This document shows positions 5,381 to 5,422 of a stretch of DNA of 5,422 nucleotides, piece by piece. The stretch covers positions 1 through 5,422 of the forward strand of contig JAUXXN010000311.1 in the NCBI GenBank assembly GCA_030684755.1. Reading direction: 5' to 3'. This DNA comes from Hydrogenophaga sp. GTDB taxonomy: Bacteria > Pseudomonadota > Gammaproteobacteria > Burkholderiales > Burkholderiaceae_C. A model generated the notes under the pieces. The model did no database searches. It saw only the letters and a list, made by a program, of their open reading frames with translations, and was not told where the DNA came from. The position numbers were made by a program, and so were the translations under genes. The stretch's first letter is position 1; every line of letters begins with the position of its first letter.

Positions 5381-5422
5381 ATGAGCAAAGCATTTACACG
5401 CGAGTCCGAACAGGTCGATGAT
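5381..5422 (+). CDS. greB: Probable GreB transcription elongation factor (first 14 codons only)
   Basis: A frame opens at ATG 5381 and runs off the right edge: MSKAFTRESEQVDD. The MSKAFT(R/K)ES start followed by acidic residues is the usual N-terminus of betaproteobacterial GreB, the RNA polymerase transcript-cleavage factor that rescues backtracked complexes. Only 14 residues are visible, so this rests on the N-terminal pattern alone. No clear Shine-Dalgarno sequence precedes the ATG (CCGTTACCCTTGTTGC), and only 26 bases separate it from the soxB terminator, so its promoter is not evident. It would be a housekeeping gene flanking the Sox cluster, unrelated in function. Confidence 0.6.
   Translation, partial: MSKAFTRESEQVDD

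Noticed and set aside
1..5422. CRISPR arrays, insertion sequences, tRNA or rRNA genes, attachment sites
   Set aside because: No spaced repeats, transposase-like frames, terminal inverted repeats or RNA gene patterns were seen; the window is almost wholly filled by sox genes with short gaps.

Overview
This window is most of a thiosulfate-oxidising Sox gene cluster, all on the + strand: (soxC, expected upstream, not seen)–soxD (3' part)–small cytochrome c–soxY–soxZ–soxA–soxX–soxB, followed by a fragment that looks like the first 14 codons of greB. Gene order, GC-rich codon use, the SoxAX type and the GreB-like N-terminus all suggest a betaproteobacterium of the Burkholderiales, probably Comamonadaceae-like (Rhodoferax, Hydrogenophaga or Limnohabitans type). 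That placement is inference from protein character, not a database match.

Layout. Positions 1-591 hold the C-terminal part of SoxD, the cytochrome partner of the SoxC molybdoprotein. Positions 700-1038 encode a small exported monoheme cytochrome c that closely resembles the last domain of SoxD. Positions 1074-1899 encode soxY and soxZ, the sulfur-carrier pair. A perfect hairpin with a T-run (1914-1945) follows soxZ. Positions 1978-3456 encode soxA and soxX, the heme enzyme that loads thiosulfate onto SoxY. The gap from 3457 to 3578 holds a very strong hairpin, a candidate promoter and an AT-rich inverted repeat. Positions 3579-5303 encode soxB, the sulfate-releasing hydrolase, which ends at a textbook intrinsic terminator (5319-5354). 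A new reading frame opens at 5381.

How the genes work together. All Sox proteins act in the periplasm. SoxAX oxidatively couples thiosulfate to the C-terminal Cys of SoxY (in SoxYZ). SoxB hydrolyses off the terminal sulfonate as sulfate. SoxCD then oxidises the remaining sulfane sulfur to a sulfonate so that SoxB can release a second sulfate. The presence of soxD predicts complete oxidation of thiosulfate to sulfate, without obligatory sulfur globules. Electrons leave through c-type cytochromes, and the small cytochrome at 700-1038 is a natural candidate carrier.

The system itself is known. The points worth a second look are the SoxD-tail/cytochrome homology, the predicted lipoprotein form of SoxX, the terminator inside the cluster, and the unexplained hairpin and operator-like repeat ahead of soxB.
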